Shown here one piece after another: positions 56,701 through 64,000 of a stretch of DNA of 64,000 nt. Each line of letters begins with the position of its first letter. The stretch's first letter is position 1. The translations under genes and the position numbers were made by a program. Origin of the DNA: Thalassoglobus neptunius (lineage in GTDB: Bacteria > Planctomycetota > Planctomycetia > Planctomycetales > Planctomycetaceae); NCBI RefSeq assembly GCF_007859735.1, contig NZ_SIHI01000014.1, positions 24,724-88,723 of the forward strand. The letters are read 5' to 3'. The notes under the pieces were generated by a model. It was not told the origin of the DNA, made no database searches, and saw only the letters and a list, made by a program, of their open reading frames with translations.

Positions 56701-56768
56701 AGCTGATCGAATTCATTCCCAAACGCCGCAGCGTCACAGTTGACGGGTCAACAGGCGTTGGCGGTTAG
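53727..56768 (+). CDS. Giant LptA/LptC (OstA-like) protein
   Basis: 1013 residues, GTG start right after kdsD with AGGAG upstream. An N-terminal span at about 2-22 (VRFVVCLAVTMFLASAYFMY) anchors it, as in LptC. Many OstA-type strands follow: SLEGTVHIDGPDGLVIDGQQ, FILSEQSAQLYSDRPIRFRY and ACDGPFEYDFQRRFASFESD near the N-terminus; related segments recur to the C-terminus (HLEHNSLDGKVDVRKVDGRG, FDERMGRFVLRGIGREATLY). Ordinary LptA or LptC is under 200 residues, so this is probably a long periplasmic beta-jellyroll bridge made by repeat multiplication or fusion. No lptB follows. Confidence 0.75.
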   Translation: MVRFVVCLAVTMFLASAYFMYAGVMLPLTAIQKAPDPLPSLSSTDYRPPVLSEAAEQYFPDLDWVNSENLETFESQTQDLMLFTQHTKRVFVSGQTGSGEDDGRTVEMSPVAVLWKDPRNPDARPFRLIADRALVRFQNRFFDEALELSNSRPGRVVWASLEGTVHIDGPDGLVIDGQQFILSEQSAQLYSDRPIRFRYGPTANDQTEFSGSSDQIAIHLMTDDAPLLGKDLPQVSGVHSLILRKNVLINTTFVSDGKREQAKIACDGPFEYDFQRRFASFESDVVVDHLVPNGQKFDRQQLHCQRLEIDLEPELASEVEKLNSETSDSGTLQLDNLTFRRLQAFNTTRRLGGRITPVQLSSDEHQVQGTMSQLIYDALTRTAVMLDEQGVIVRQNETTFRCPRIKLTHTDGNDLETIECLGPGELMVTTESFGQTPVRAKWDQAVNVLPEASTNFHIVELNGNAEFTIPKTDDPKAGALSQVGIAADQLKVWVDFKKAESLQNSDSLLKSRLPVSRAQAVGNVAMVSRDAIIERAQTIDVRITHSEESHEVADSDSPSRPQKNSRGNKSEEEVANPLRVAAQSITVHLEHNSLDGKVDVRKVDGRGDVVMTHQPEPNESLQELGGENPIVMSGVRVVAHRDRHQNEYVTLLGQLDDRGAVTEPAMISFGATRIGGANLAFDRTGNTISILGPGKLRVPVSKSLEGKELDTPGMMEVVWQERMTFDGETARFFDSIRCSFDNHGENLTSLNCENLSVRLTDQIRFDKGTKDSDSVELHSIHATQLVEFESYEFLKNQLIGVRKGQLDDFILDQSADRFTGRGPGQFHIWSYGNSMKLAPDGKAEANRPIQANEEQSWRYSTIEFSGVINGKITDRSASLENQRIEILSAPVEQAHIKFHRDEISSGRPQAANAVWLGCRNLRINQKSFGDKDYWELFAREATELEGERFRAVADELSFDERMGRFVLRGIGREATLYFQEAPGTQFRPSSHQLIEFIPKRRSVTVDGSTGVGG

Positions 56769-56817
56769 TCCACTTTCGTCGTTTCTCCACACTTGGCGTA
56801 TCGCGACTCTTTCGATG

Positions 56818-56861
56818 AAAAAAGCGAGCCATCCGGATCAGTGATCGCAGATGACTCGCTT
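56818..56861 (-). terminator. Terminator of the isomerase gene
   Basis: Arms AAGCGAG (56822-56828) and CTCGCTT (56855-56861), plus three inner pairs after one mismatch, are followed on the minus strand by a run of T residues. It ends the gene that stops at 56896. Confidence 0.7.
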
Positions 56862-56895
56862 GATGATGACGTTGATACGGCAATCGCAGTGAGAT

Positions 56896-57897
56896 TTACT
56901 CGGCGAATGCGGCGTCGAAGGCGACGTTGCTTGGCTCGAAATCGATGTTATGGCAGAAGTCCGCAGCTTCAGCGGCACCTTGATCGCGATTCATGCCTGA
57001 ATCTTCCCATTCGACTGAGAGTGGCATATCGGCAGGATATCCAGCTGCGTTCAACGCGCGGATAATCTCTTCGAATCGAACACCACCACGCCCCACGCTT
57101 CGGAAGTCCCAACCGCGTCGAGGGTCACCGAATGAGAGATGGCTGGCCAGAATGCCGCTGCGTCCGTTGAGAGTTGTCGCAGCGTCTTTCATGTGGACAT
57201 GATAAATTCGGTCCGGGAAAGCACGGATGAATTCGACGGGATCAACTCCCTGCCAGATCAAGTGGCTCGGATCGAAATTGAATCCGAACTCTTCGCGACG
57301 ATCGATCGCTGCCAGGGCTCGCTCAGCGGAGTAAATATCGAAAGCGATTTCGGTCGGGTGAACTTCGAGGGCAAACCGTACACCGCATTCCTGGAAGACA
57401 TCGAGAATCGGGTGCCATCGATCGGCGAACTGCTGGAATCCGCCATCGATCATTGACTTCGGTGTCGGTGGGAAATCGTACAGCAGGTGCCAGATGCTGG
57501 AACCGGTGAATCCGTTGACAACACCCACTCCCAACTTCTGGGCAGCGCGTGCGGTGTTCTTCATCTCTTCGATGGCACGTTCGTTCACACCAGCAGGATC
57601 ACCATCTCCCCAGACGTATTCTGGAAGAATCGATTTATGGCGTTCGTCGATGTTGTCGCAGACGGCCTGACCGACAAGGTGATTCGAGATGGAGAAGAGT
57701 TTGAGATCGTGGCGTTCCAGAAGATCGCGTTTTTTCGCGCAGTAAGTATCGTCCGAGAGGGCCTTGTCGACTTCGAAATGATCCCCCCAACATGCCAGTT
57801 CCAATCCATCGTACCCGAACCCTTTGGCCTTTTTGGCAAGTTCTTCCAGCGACAGATCTGCCCATTGGCCAGTGAACAAGGTAACAGGTCGACCCAT
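56896..57897 (-). CDS. Sugar phosphate isomerase/epimerase-like TIM-barrel protein
   Basis: 333 residues. It has the xylose-isomerase-like TIM-barrel layout: [20 protein letters not shown] at the start, [13 protein letters not shown] (metal-ligand Glu) near 183-195, [15 protein letters not shown] near 217-231, IYHVHMKDA near 240-248 and SVEWEDSGM near 300-308. These give the Glu-Asp-His-Glu metal site of the IolE/IolI-type family. There is no signal peptide, so it acts in the cytoplasm on a sugar, inositol or keto-sugar. It has a terminator downstream. Confidence 0.85.
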   Translation of the reverse strand: MGRPVTLFTGQWADLSLEELAKKAKGFGYDGLELACWGDHFEVDKALSDDTYCAKKRDLLERHDLKLFSISNHLVGQAVCDNIDERHKSILPEYVWGDGDPAGVNERAIEEMKNTARAAQKLGVGVVNGFTGSSIWHLLYDFPPTPKSMIDGGFQQFADRWHPILDVFQECGVRFALEVHPTEIAFDIYSAERALAAIDRREEFGFNFDPSHLIWQGVDPVEFIRAFPDRIYHVHMKDAATTLNGRSGILASHLSFGDPRRGWDFRSVGRGGVRFEEIIRALNAAGYPADMPLSVEWEDSGMNRDQGAAEAADFCHNIDFEPSNVAFDAAFAE

Positions 57898-58070
57898 TGT
57901 AAACTCCTCTCGCGGAAATCGGATAAATGAAGAATGACTGATCTGAATTCAACTGTGGGAAAAGTACAGAACGATGCCTGAGAATTCAAACCCTCCCGCC
58001 TACCATCCAGCGATCAACGTCTCTATAACAGCACAAACCGCATCGTCTTACTCAGCAGGAAACGCATTCC

Positions 58071-58526
58071 ATGGACGCTTTCCCGATTCAAGTCAGTTCT
58101 CGCATTCTTCACATTCTCGGAGCAATTCTTCTGCTCGGAGGAGCGATTTTCTTCAAATTCATCGTTCAGCCCGCCGCTTCGGAACTCCCTGAGAACGAAC
58201 ACGCTTCGCTGAAAGAACGCGTGATGAAAAGTTGGCGACAGCTGGTCGGAGTGGCGATTGCGATTCTGATATTTTCAGGTTTCTACAACTATCTCGTTGT
58301 CGCACTTCCAGAACATGACGGCGACAAGCGATACCATATGTTCATGGGAATCAAGATTCTCATCGCTTTTGTCATCTTCTTCATTGCGTCAGTCCTGCCC
58401 GGACGTGCTCCAGCTTTTGAGAAGATGCGACAGAAAAGCAAGATGTGGATGACGATCACGATCGTGCTGGGACTCGTGGTCATCAGCATCGCCGGATTCC
58501 TTCGAATGCGTGGCATTCCTGGCTAA
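58071..58526 (+). CDS. Small CopD-like four-span membrane protein
   Basis: 151 residues with four hydrophobic spans: about 8-28 (SSRILHILGAILLLGGAIFF), 58-78 (VGVAIAILIFSGFYNYLVVA), 92-109 (FMGIKILIAFVIFFIASV) and 127-145 (TITIVLGLVVISIAGFL). The HILGAILLLGG motif and the KILIAF span match the CopD or DUF2269-like family of small integral membrane proteins with conserved His. A role in copper handling is possible, but no copper operon is nearby. Confidence 0.65.
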   Translation: MDAFPIQVSSRILHILGAILLLGGAIFFKFIVQPAASELPENEHASLKERVMKSWRQLVGVAIAILIFSGFYNYLVVALPEHDGDKRYHMFMGIKILIAFVIFFIASVLPGRAPAFEKMRQKSKMWMTITIVLGLVVISIAGFLRMRGIPG

Positions 58527-58681
58527 TCGGGCAGAGTCAACGGGTCCTCTGACCTCAAGAATCGACGAGTCACGGTCCACGAAGCCAGATTTCATCGACG
58601 AAATTGCTGAATCTCGGACCCATCGAAGATGAGTCCCCCGTCCCTCAGGTGGACGAACACTTCTCTCAAAACAAACGAAAC

Positions 58682-58727
58682 TGTCGCCCGCGACAAGTAT
58701 TCAAATGATCACTACTGGTGTCGCGGG
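58682..58727. repeat. Overlapping inverted repeats with TGTCGC/GCGACA cores
   Basis: CCCGCGACA (58687-58695) pairs exactly with TGTCGCGGG (58719-58727). The same GCGACA also has a second mate, TGTCGC at 58682-58687, two bases upstream, so three copies of the motif compete. It lies 160 bases after the CopD-like gene and 520 before the sigma gene. Confidence 0.6.
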
Positions 58728-59016
58728 TGGTCAGATTTCTTCTCCCCCAGGAACACGCTGACTTCCTAATCTACCAAGACTTCCTCCTCGGAGAAATTTT
58801 TCTGAGTGACGGAATGTCCCTCACTGATCGATTTCGCATCACTCGATCAGTACGTTGCTCGGCCGTTTGCAGGCTGTACTAAATCTCTCTTGTCGCCACA
58901 ACATGTTTCAAAAACACAACTTCCAGTAATTCCGGGAAGTTTCTTCCGTTGGGCGCTCCCTCTGCTCTCTCAGTAGCTGCGTGTTAAGAACCCGAAAACC
59001 TTTTCTTGGAAATATT

Positions 59017-59036
59017 GTTCGCATGCGAACTTTTTT
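59017..59036 (+). terminator. Small hairpin with T-run in the sigma gene leader
   Basis: GTTCG-CATG-CGAAC (59017-59030) is followed at once by six T residues. The stem is only 5 bp, so it may be a weak terminator or attenuator 207 bases before the sigma start, or simply a palindromic protein site. Confidence 0.45.
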
Positions 59037-59243
59037 AGTAATCCCAACGTCTCTTCACCCGTACTAACACCTGAACGGCAACATTAAGCATGCATGGGGA
59101 ACTGAAAGTCCTCTGCTCAAGCCATAAAGAAAGTTTTCGAACAAAAAATCAGCGACAGGGAGTTTCTTCCGAAGACGTCGCTGTTGATTCACGGTTTCAG
59201 TTCAAGACGAACATGAAGCAGTGACTGTGGAAAGGGTTTTGTG

Positions 59244-60911
59244 ATGAGCGAGAAGTTCAATCATCCGGTCATGAAACAACTGACCGAACAGCAGAAACGC
59301 TACGCTCCGATCGATAAGCGCCTCGAACAAATGGATCGCGCAGAAAAACTTCTGACGCAGATCGAAGAGGACCGCTCCTATCGATATCAGGATCTTTGCG
59401 AGCAGTTGACGACATTTCGTCCCGACAAATATCCAGACCTTTCAATTGACGGAGGCGACTTGGCCCATGACCTCCGCCTGTTCGTGGAAGAACTTTCTGC
59501 AACCACCAACTTACCGGTTGAGCAGGCTGGCGAACCTGTTTTGACCGTCAACGATCTGAGTGAAGAGTACAACGTGTCGACGAAAACCGTCGATCGCTGG
59601 CGAAAACGCGGACTGGTCAGTCGGCGATTCCGGTTCGGAAATCGATCCCGTGTCGGCTTCCTCCGATCTTCCGTCGATCGATTCGTGAATGAACATCACA
59701 CCGAAATTCAGCGAGGTTCCAAGTTCTCACAGATCTCTGAAACCGAGCGTCAGGAGATGATCGCCAAAGCCCGCCGGCTCGCCATTCATGGAGCGTGTCC
59801 GTCGGAAGTGAGTAAACGCCTCTCCCGCGCATTCAACCGGTCGCCAGAAGCGATTCGGTACACAATCAAGCAGTATGATGAAGAAAACCCTGAGAATGCA
59901 GTGTTCCCGAATTCGACCGTTCCACTGACCGATGACCGCAAGATGGAGATCTATCAGCGCTTCGTCAACGGGATGTCTGTCGAGTTGCTTGCGGAAGAAT
60001 TCTGCCGCACGAAAACCAGCGTCTACCGAATCGTGAACGAGGTTCGAGCCTCGATTCTCCTCAGTAGCCCTGTCGCATTCATGGACAGCCCCGAGTTTCA
60101 CGAAGAAGGCAAAGAAAGAGAAATTCTCGGACCGCCGCCAGAAGTTGAACAATCCGGCCGCGTGATGAAGGCTCCTCCGGGACTGCCTCCATACCTCGCC
60201 AGCTTGTACACAGTTCCGCTTCTGACTCGTGAACAGGAAGGGTATTACTTCCGGAAGATGAACTACCTGAAGTTCAAAGCTGCGGAGCTGCAAGAACAGA
60301 TCGACCTCAAACAGCCGAAAAGTCGGCAACTCGACAAACTTGAGGATCTGATCAACCAGGCTGTCGCGGTCAAGAACTTCCTGATCCGCAGTAACCTGCG
60401 ACTCGTGGTGTCCATCGCCAAACGACACATGAAGCCGACCGTCAACTTTTTCGAGATGGTCAGTGACGGAAACATGTCGTTGATGCGTGCCATCGAGAAG
60501 TTCGACTACACCAAAGGGAACAAATTCTCGACGTATGCCACGTGGGCGATCATGAAGAATTACGCCCGTTCGATTCCGGCAGAGAACAAAGTTCTCGATC
60601 GGTTCCGAACCGGAAATGAAGAAGTGTTCCACTTCTCAGAAGACGATCGAGGAAGCCAGTTCTACGACGAGGTGACCAACGCACGTCAGCACGAAGTCAT
60701 CATGTCGATCCTGGAAAATCTCGACGACCGTGAGAAGTCAATCATTCTTCATCGATATGGACTGGAGAAAGGCTCCGAACCGGAAACACTCGAACAAGTT
60801 GGTTCGAGGTTCGGAGTAACCAAAGAACGGATTCGTCAGATTGAAGCCCGTGCGATGCAGAAGATTCGAAAGATCGCAACTGAAGAAAACCTGGAGATCC
60901 CGGGAATCTAA
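59244..60911 (+). CDS. Sigma-70 family factor with N-terminal helix-turn-helix domain
   Basis: 555 residues; ATG at 59244 (a GTG is at 59241) with AAAGGG upstream. Residues 100-150 are a MerR/excisionase-like DNA-binding module (LTVNDLSEEYNVSTKTVDRW, RKRGLVSRRFRFGNRSRVGF). Residues 160-270 include two more helical HTH-like stretches (GACPSEVSKRLSRAFNRSPE; SVELLAEEFCRTKTSVYRIV). Region 1.2-like and region 2 lie at about 315-455 (PLLTREQEGYYFRKMNYLKF, NLRLVVSIAKRHMKPTVNFF, NKFSTYATWAIMKNYARSIP). Region 4 is at about 495-545 (LEQVGSRFGVTKERIRQIEA). Region 3 is essentially absent. It is too divergent for the housekeeping RpoD. Confidence 0.88.
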   Translation: MSEKFNHPVMKQLTEQQKRYAPIDKRLEQMDRAEKLLTQIEEDRSYRYQDLCEQLTTFRPDKYPDLSIDGGDLAHDLRLFVEELSATTNLPVEQAGEPVLTVNDLSEEYNVSTKTVDRWRKRGLVSRRFRFGNRSRVGFLRSSVDRFVNEHHTEIQRGSKFSQISETERQEMIAKARRLAIHGACPSEVSKRLSRAFNRSPEAIRYTIKQYDEENPENAVFPNSTVPLTDDRKMEIYQRFVNGMSVELLAEEFCRTKTSVYRIVNEVRASILLSSPVAFMDSPEFHEEGKEREILGPPPEVEQSGRVMKAPPGLPPYLASLYTVPLLTREQEGYYFRKMNYLKFKAAELQEQIDLKQPKSRQLDKLEDLINQAVAVKNFLIRSNLRLVVSIAKRHMKPTVNFFEMVSDGNMSLMRAIEKFDYTKGNKFSTYATWAIMKNYARSIPAENKVLDRFRTGNEEVFHFSEDDRGSQFYDEVTNARQHEVIMSILENLDDREKSIILHRYGLEKGSEPETLEQVGSRFGVTKERIRQIEARAMQKIRKIATEENLEIPGI

Positions 60912-60959
60912 GTTGGGGCCTCTCACTTTGGGTGCAACGAGTCCTCTCCACTCCTGGAA

Positions 60960-60997
60960 GCCTCAATGTCTAACTTGGACGTTGAGGCTTTTTCTTT
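60960..60997 (+). terminator. Terminator after the sigma gene
   Basis: GCCTCAATGTC (60960-60970) pairs with GACGTTGAGGC (60978-60988), with one G-U pair; TTTTTCTTT follows. Confidence 0.9.
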
Positions 60998-61083
60998 GCG
61001 CATTGATATCAGATAATCATCTCATCAAATCATTTATCGGCATCTCCATTTGATTGGCGAACCATCACTCAACAGTCCATTCT

Positions 61084-61120
61084 AGAGCAAGTTGCTCTTA
61101 CCTGTGCACTCGCTTGTACT
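61084..61120 (+). promoter_or_regulatory. Candidate promoter and palindrome before the alpha/beta hydrolase
   Basis: TTGCTC (61092-61097) and TGTACT (61115-61120) are 17 bases apart. A perfect palindrome AGAGCAA-G-TTGCTCT (61084-61098) covers the -35. A second palindrome CACTCG-TG-CGAGTG sits at 61146-61159, between the promoter and the start codon. Confidence 0.4.
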
Positions 61121-61184
61121 CTTTCATCAGGGAAAAGGCTTTATTCACTCGTGCGAGTGAGTGCAAAAAACAGAAAATGCTCTA

Positions 61185-62057
61185 ATGAAATCTCGGGCAA
61201 AGCACATTCAGTTCGCGCAGCTGGCGATTATCTTTCTGGGCGGAATTCTCTTTGGAACCGCTCCCGCCTTGATCGCTCAAGACTCACCAATCACCGGACC
61301 GTCGCTGGACGAAGTGTTCCTGTTTCGTCCTTCTCGATTCCCTGAAGGGAACTGGAACCCGAAGAACTTGCGTTTCGAAGACGTCGAGTTTCAATCTCAG
61401 GACGGCACGAAACTTCATGGCTGGCTTTGCCCGACTCCCGATCCCTTCGCGCATGTCCTCTATCTTCACGGAACCGGTAAGAACCTCAGCGATCGCGCTC
61501 AGCTTCTGGAGAAACTCACCAGGCAACACAAGCTCACCGTGATGATCTTCGACTACCGAGGCTATGGACGTTCGGAAAGTCTCCCGACAGTCGACGGAGC
61601 AATTGCTGACAGCTTCGCAGCCCGGGCCAAATTCGCAGAGATCGCCCAAATCCCGGAGTCCGAAATTGTCTTGATGGGGCGATCACTCGGAGGGGCCATG
61701 GCCATCCAAATCGCCGCTGCCCTCCCCCCACGCGGGATGATTCTGGAAAGCACATTCGCTTCTTACCGGGGAGTCGCTGAACTGCACGCCCCCAAATTCG
61801 CATTTCTGATTCCGGATGAGAAACTTCACTCGGTCGAACTGATCTCAGAAATCAAGACAAGCTTCCTGATCAGTCACGGCGACCGCGACCGGCTCATCCC
61901 ATTCGCTGCCGGTCAAAAACTCTTTCGCGCAGCCCCTGCCCCCAAAAAGTTCATCCGAATTCCGGGGGCCGACCACAACGATCCCCAGTCACATAATTAC
62001 TACAAAGCACTCGATCGGTTTTTGAGATCGCTTCCACGGCTGAGACGATCGCAGTAG
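61185..62057 (+). CDS. Exported alpha/beta hydrolase
   Basis: 290 residues from the ATG at 61185 (an in-frame GTG at 61161 would add 8). A signal peptide (FAQLAIIFLGGILFGTAPAL) ends near LIAQDS. The fold landmarks are HVLYLHGTGKNLSDR (oxyanion region), VMIFDYRGYGRSESLPT, LMGRSLGGAMAIQIAA (nucleophile Ser in G-R-S-L-G), ISHGDRDRLIPF (catalytic Asp) and ADHNDPQSHNYY (catalytic His). It resembles the BEM46/ABHD13-type hydrolases. It is an exported esterase or peptidase of unknown substrate. Confidence 0.85.
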   Translation: MKSRAKHIQFAQLAIIFLGGILFGTAPALIAQDSPITGPSLDEVFLFRPSRFPEGNWNPKNLRFEDVEFQSQDGTKLHGWLCPTPDPFAHVLYLHGTGKNLSDRAQLLEKLTRQHKLTVMIFDYRGYGRSESLPTVDGAIADSFAARAKFAEIAQIPESEIVLMGRSLGGAMAIQIAAALPPRGMILESTFASYRGVAELHAPKFAFLIPDEKLHSVELISEIKTSFLISHGDRDRLIPFAAGQKLFRAAPAPKKFIRIPGADHNDPQSHNYYKALDRFLRSLPRLRRSQ

Positions 62058-62248
62058 TTCTTTCCTTCTGCACATTGGAGCCAACTCCGTCTGCGGAATT
62101 TCATCGCTCCTCAGCAGCGAACGGTTCCTGGACGATCACATCGCAGTGGTCTGTGCTGAACATTTCCCAATATTACCTAAAACAATGTTTTCCAAAAACG
62201 ATCACCTCACAGCTCGACGGGAGAAACCATCCGGAAAGCGGACTCGAA

Positions 62249-63157
62249 TTAGAAAGAATCTCCGGGGATCGGTTCGTTCCCGTTTCGCGTCCCCAGAGCC
62301 CGCCAAACATTGCGATCGATTGCGTCCGAGATAAATCGAGCAGCACCGTCCCCCATCCCCACATTGACGCCGCCGGGATGCAGGCTTGTCACGGTCACGG
62401 CAGCGTACGTCCCCGACCGAATGTCGTTGCGATTTCCGTTTGTACAACTGTTGCGATTGGGGGTCTGAACAGTTGTAAATTCCTCTTCGTTGTGAAGTGC
62501 GAATCGCGGAAGATGTGAACGGGTTTCGCACTCCTCAGCAAATGCATCGAGATCTTCATGAAAGACGCTCGTTCGGCGCATCAGCCGGTGATGCCATTGG
62601 GGACTGTCAAGAGGAATGTAAGACTGAGCGTTCCCTCCCAGCGAGACGAGACGTTCAGAAAGAGCGATAGTCGTCGACAGACCATCAGTAACATCACGCG
62701 GTGAGATCGGGTCGTTCGACTGATTCGAGTTGAACCCGTCCCGAAAATGTGCATTCGTTCCGTTTGACATTAGATAGCTCTGGCTGATCTCCTGCCCCGT
62801 GCTTTCCGGATCGGAGGGACACGCCATGACTTCTCGCGACGAGACCGGGTTCATCGTCTTGCCGTTCACAATTATCGGTTTTTCCTGCTCCAGGAACGGG
62901 AGCACCTGAACGTTCCAGTATTCTCGATTGACAATCGCCCCGGGGAAGTGACCGTAGACTTCTTCGAACTGATGAAACGCCAGACCAATTTGCTTGACGT
63001 GAGACAGACATTGCGTCCGACGAGCGGACTCTCGCGCACTCTGGACGGCGGGAATTGTGATCGCGAGAAGGACTCCGATTACACCCATTGCGACCATGAG
63101 TTCCACAACTGTGAATCCGTTTCGAGTTTGCGAGCGATGAATGGAATTCCGTCTCAT
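62249..63157 (-). CDS. DUF1559 type II pseudopilin-like protein
   Basis: 302 residues from the ATG at 63157, with GGGAG upstream. The prepilin signal is basic NSIHRSQTRNG then FTVVELMVAMGVIGVLLAIT with Glu at +5. The DUF1559 block IPAVQSARESARRTQCLSHV follows, and the C-terminus has SLHPGGVNVGMGDGAARFIS. It starts 11 bases after the stop of the upstream gene, so both are cotranscribed. It is shorter than usual because of a compact middle region. Confidence 0.9.
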   Translation of the reverse strand: MRRNSIHRSQTRNGFTVVELMVAMGVIGVLLAITIPAVQSARESARRTQCLSHVKQIGLAFHQFEEVYGHFPGAIVNREYWNVQVLPFLEQEKPIIVNGKTMNPVSSREVMACPSDPESTGQEISQSYLMSNGTNAHFRDGFNSNQSNDPISPRDVTDGLSTTIALSERLVSLGGNAQSYIPLDSPQWHHRLMRRTSVFHEDLDAFAEECETRSHLPRFALHNEEEFTTVQTPNRNSCTNGNRNDIRSGTYAAVTVTSLHPGGVNVGMGDGAARFISDAIDRNVWRALGTRNGNEPIPGDSF

Positions 63158-63168
63158 ATTCAACTCCC

Positions 63169-63801
63169 TTATTGTGGCGTCCCATCTGGCAAGAGGATCG
63201 GATGATCCTCGGAGAGAGGAACATACAAATCGCGTTTATCTGCTTCTTCCGACTCAACGATCGTAAGGTTTCCTTCGCCCAGAGCTACCGTTTCTGGAAG
63301 CGGTTCGTTCTCAAGGTCCATCACTTGTGTTTGCAGCAAGTAACGCACTCGATACTTCCCGGGCTTCAATCGAAATTTGAACGGATCGCTCGTGAATTCG
63401 TTTCCGAACGGATCTTGAGAAGGTGGACTCACCGGAATCGTGAAATCGGCAATTCCATCGACAACGTGAAAATCTTCCGGTGTCGCGTCAATGGGTCTCG
63501 GTATGACAACGACTCCACGAGCGGTGTAAAACTGGCTCCTTGAAACTTCATCGAGAATCACTTTCAGGAGATGGTCATGGTCCGTTGGATACGAGTGCGA
63601 CTTTGATTCAAACGGTTCGTCATTGAGCATCGCAGACTGCACGTTAGAATCTGTTGCGACCAGTTCCGGTCTTCGGTGCTTCGCTTCAAATAGATCCTGA
63701 GTTGCTTCTGTCATCTGAGGACCTCGGAAGTACCAGAAACTGATTGCGACAACAAACCCCAGAATTGCTATCCCTACCGACCAGAGCTTTTTCGAGCTCA
63801 T
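63169..63801 (-). CDS. Membrane-anchored protein cotranscribed with pseudopilin
   Basis: 210 residues from the ATG at 63801; the frame runs upstream to 63993, but the chosen start gives a clean membrane anchor (LWSVGIAILGFVVAISFWYF at about 6-25). The rest is an extracytoplasmic domain with beta-strands (GVVVIPRPIDATPEDFHVVD, GKYRVRYLLQTQVMDLENEP) and ends ILLPDGTPQ. No family recognised. Its tight linkage to the DUF1559 gene suggests a joint envelope role. Confidence 0.65.
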   Translation of the reverse strand: MSSKKLWSVGIAILGFVVAISFWYFRGPQMTEATQDLFEAKHRRPELVATDSNVQSAMLNDEPFESKSHSYPTDHDHLLKVILDEVSRSQFYTARGVVVIPRPIDATPEDFHVVDGIADFTIPVSPPSQDPFGNEFTSDPFKFRLKPGKYRVRYLLQTQVMDLENEPLPETVALGEGNLTIVESEEADKRDLYVPLSEDHPILLPDGTPQ

Positions 63802-63903
63802 GTACACATTCCTTCCATGGTTGTTCACTGTTGAAAGAGAGTTCAACATGCATTGTTGAAAACATCTCTGGAATCTGAGATGAGAATGCGCTAAAATCTG
63901 GTG

Positions 63904-64000
63904 ATGAGTGATTCCCCACGAACGAATGTGTTGTTGGAAGTGGCAAAGCTGTCGCTTCGGATTGGACGCAAGTATGTCGAGCCGTATTCGCATGCGAAGA
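63904..64000 (+). CDS. Probable transposase, first 32 codons only
   Basis: An open frame starts at ATG 63904 (MSDSPRTNVLLEVAKLSLRI) and continues GRKYVEPYSHAK past the window end. The pattern of a Leu/Ala helix followed by Y-(x3)-Y-S-H matches my memory of N-termini of IS transposases frequent in planctomycetes. If so, this is the left end of an insertion sequence, and an inverted repeat should lie just before 63904. Too short to be sure. Confidence 0.4.
   Translation, partial: MSDSPRTNVLLEVAKLSLRIGRKYVEPYSHAK

Larger units (their letters stand above)
58527..59243. other. Long leader/intergenic region before the sigma gene
   Basis: 717 bases without a gene. It holds the GCGACA/TGTCGC hairpin at 58682-58727 and a small stem plus T6 run at 59017-59036. 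A long leader with two structures suggests regulated expression of the sigma factor. The promoter was not pinned down. Confidence 0.45.

Overview
The window looks like chromosomal DNA from a planctomycete (order Planctomycetales, Planctomycetaceae-like). The signs are two DUF1559 pseudopilin-type proteins, an exported DUF1080 protein, FG-GAP/ASPIC-UnbV proteins, a double-YHS exported protein, several alternative sigma factors and moderate GC content. The species cannot be named from the sequence alone.

Region by region. 1-5.6 kb: end of a type VI secretion cluster on the minus strand (tssA, tssB, tssC and a second, truncated tssC-like gene), preceded by a small unknown gene and a FliA-like sigma factor. 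6-9.6 kb: exported double-YHS protein and a membrane SGNH-hydrolase/TPR protein. 10-16 kb: a pseudopilin with its own promoter and terminator, a small lipoprotein, a CRTAC1-like FG-GAP/ASPIC protein, a TPR protein and a convergent heptaheme cytochrome c lipoprotein. 16.3-20.2 kb: an ECF sigma factor with three unrecognised small genes, a GntR-type regulator with a candidate operator, and a haem-oxygenase-like protein. 20.4 kb: tRNA-Ser(UGA) with a good promoter. 20.7-26.3 kb: STAS membrane protein, CPA1 antiporter, parvulin foldase and an exported beta-propeller.

26.4-36 kb (minus): a 1231-residue membrane-anchored TPR/FG-GAP/ASPIC protein in an overlapping operon with a PPP-type phosphatase and a small protein, then an adenosine kinase-like PfkB protein and a large hybrid histidine kinase. 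36.2-39.9 kb: a heterodimeric ABC exporter with one degenerate ATP site. 40-46 kb: DUF4440-type protein, a Gly/Pro-rich repeat protein with TPRs, a PP2C phosphatase and DUF1080. 46-51 kb (minus): a three-gene proton-channel module (ExbB/MotA-like protein with a long coiled-coil tail plus two ExbD-like single-span partners), the best candidate for an undescribed machine here. 51.2-56.8 kb: zinc-ribbon membrane protein, then kdsD followed directly by a 1013-residue OstA/LptA/LptC-like protein, which points to lipopolysaccharide supply and transport.

56.9-64 kb: sugar-phosphate isomerase/epimerase-like protein, CopD-like membrane protein, a sigma factor with an N-terminal helix-turn-helix domain behind a 717-base leader, an alpha/beta hydrolase, a pseudopilin pair, and the first 32 codons of a probable transposase running off the end. 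Starts were chosen by ribosome-binding site and domain position; several maximal reading frames begin at unlikely upstream TTG or GTG codons and were trimmed. Functional names are from motif recognition by eye, without database searches.
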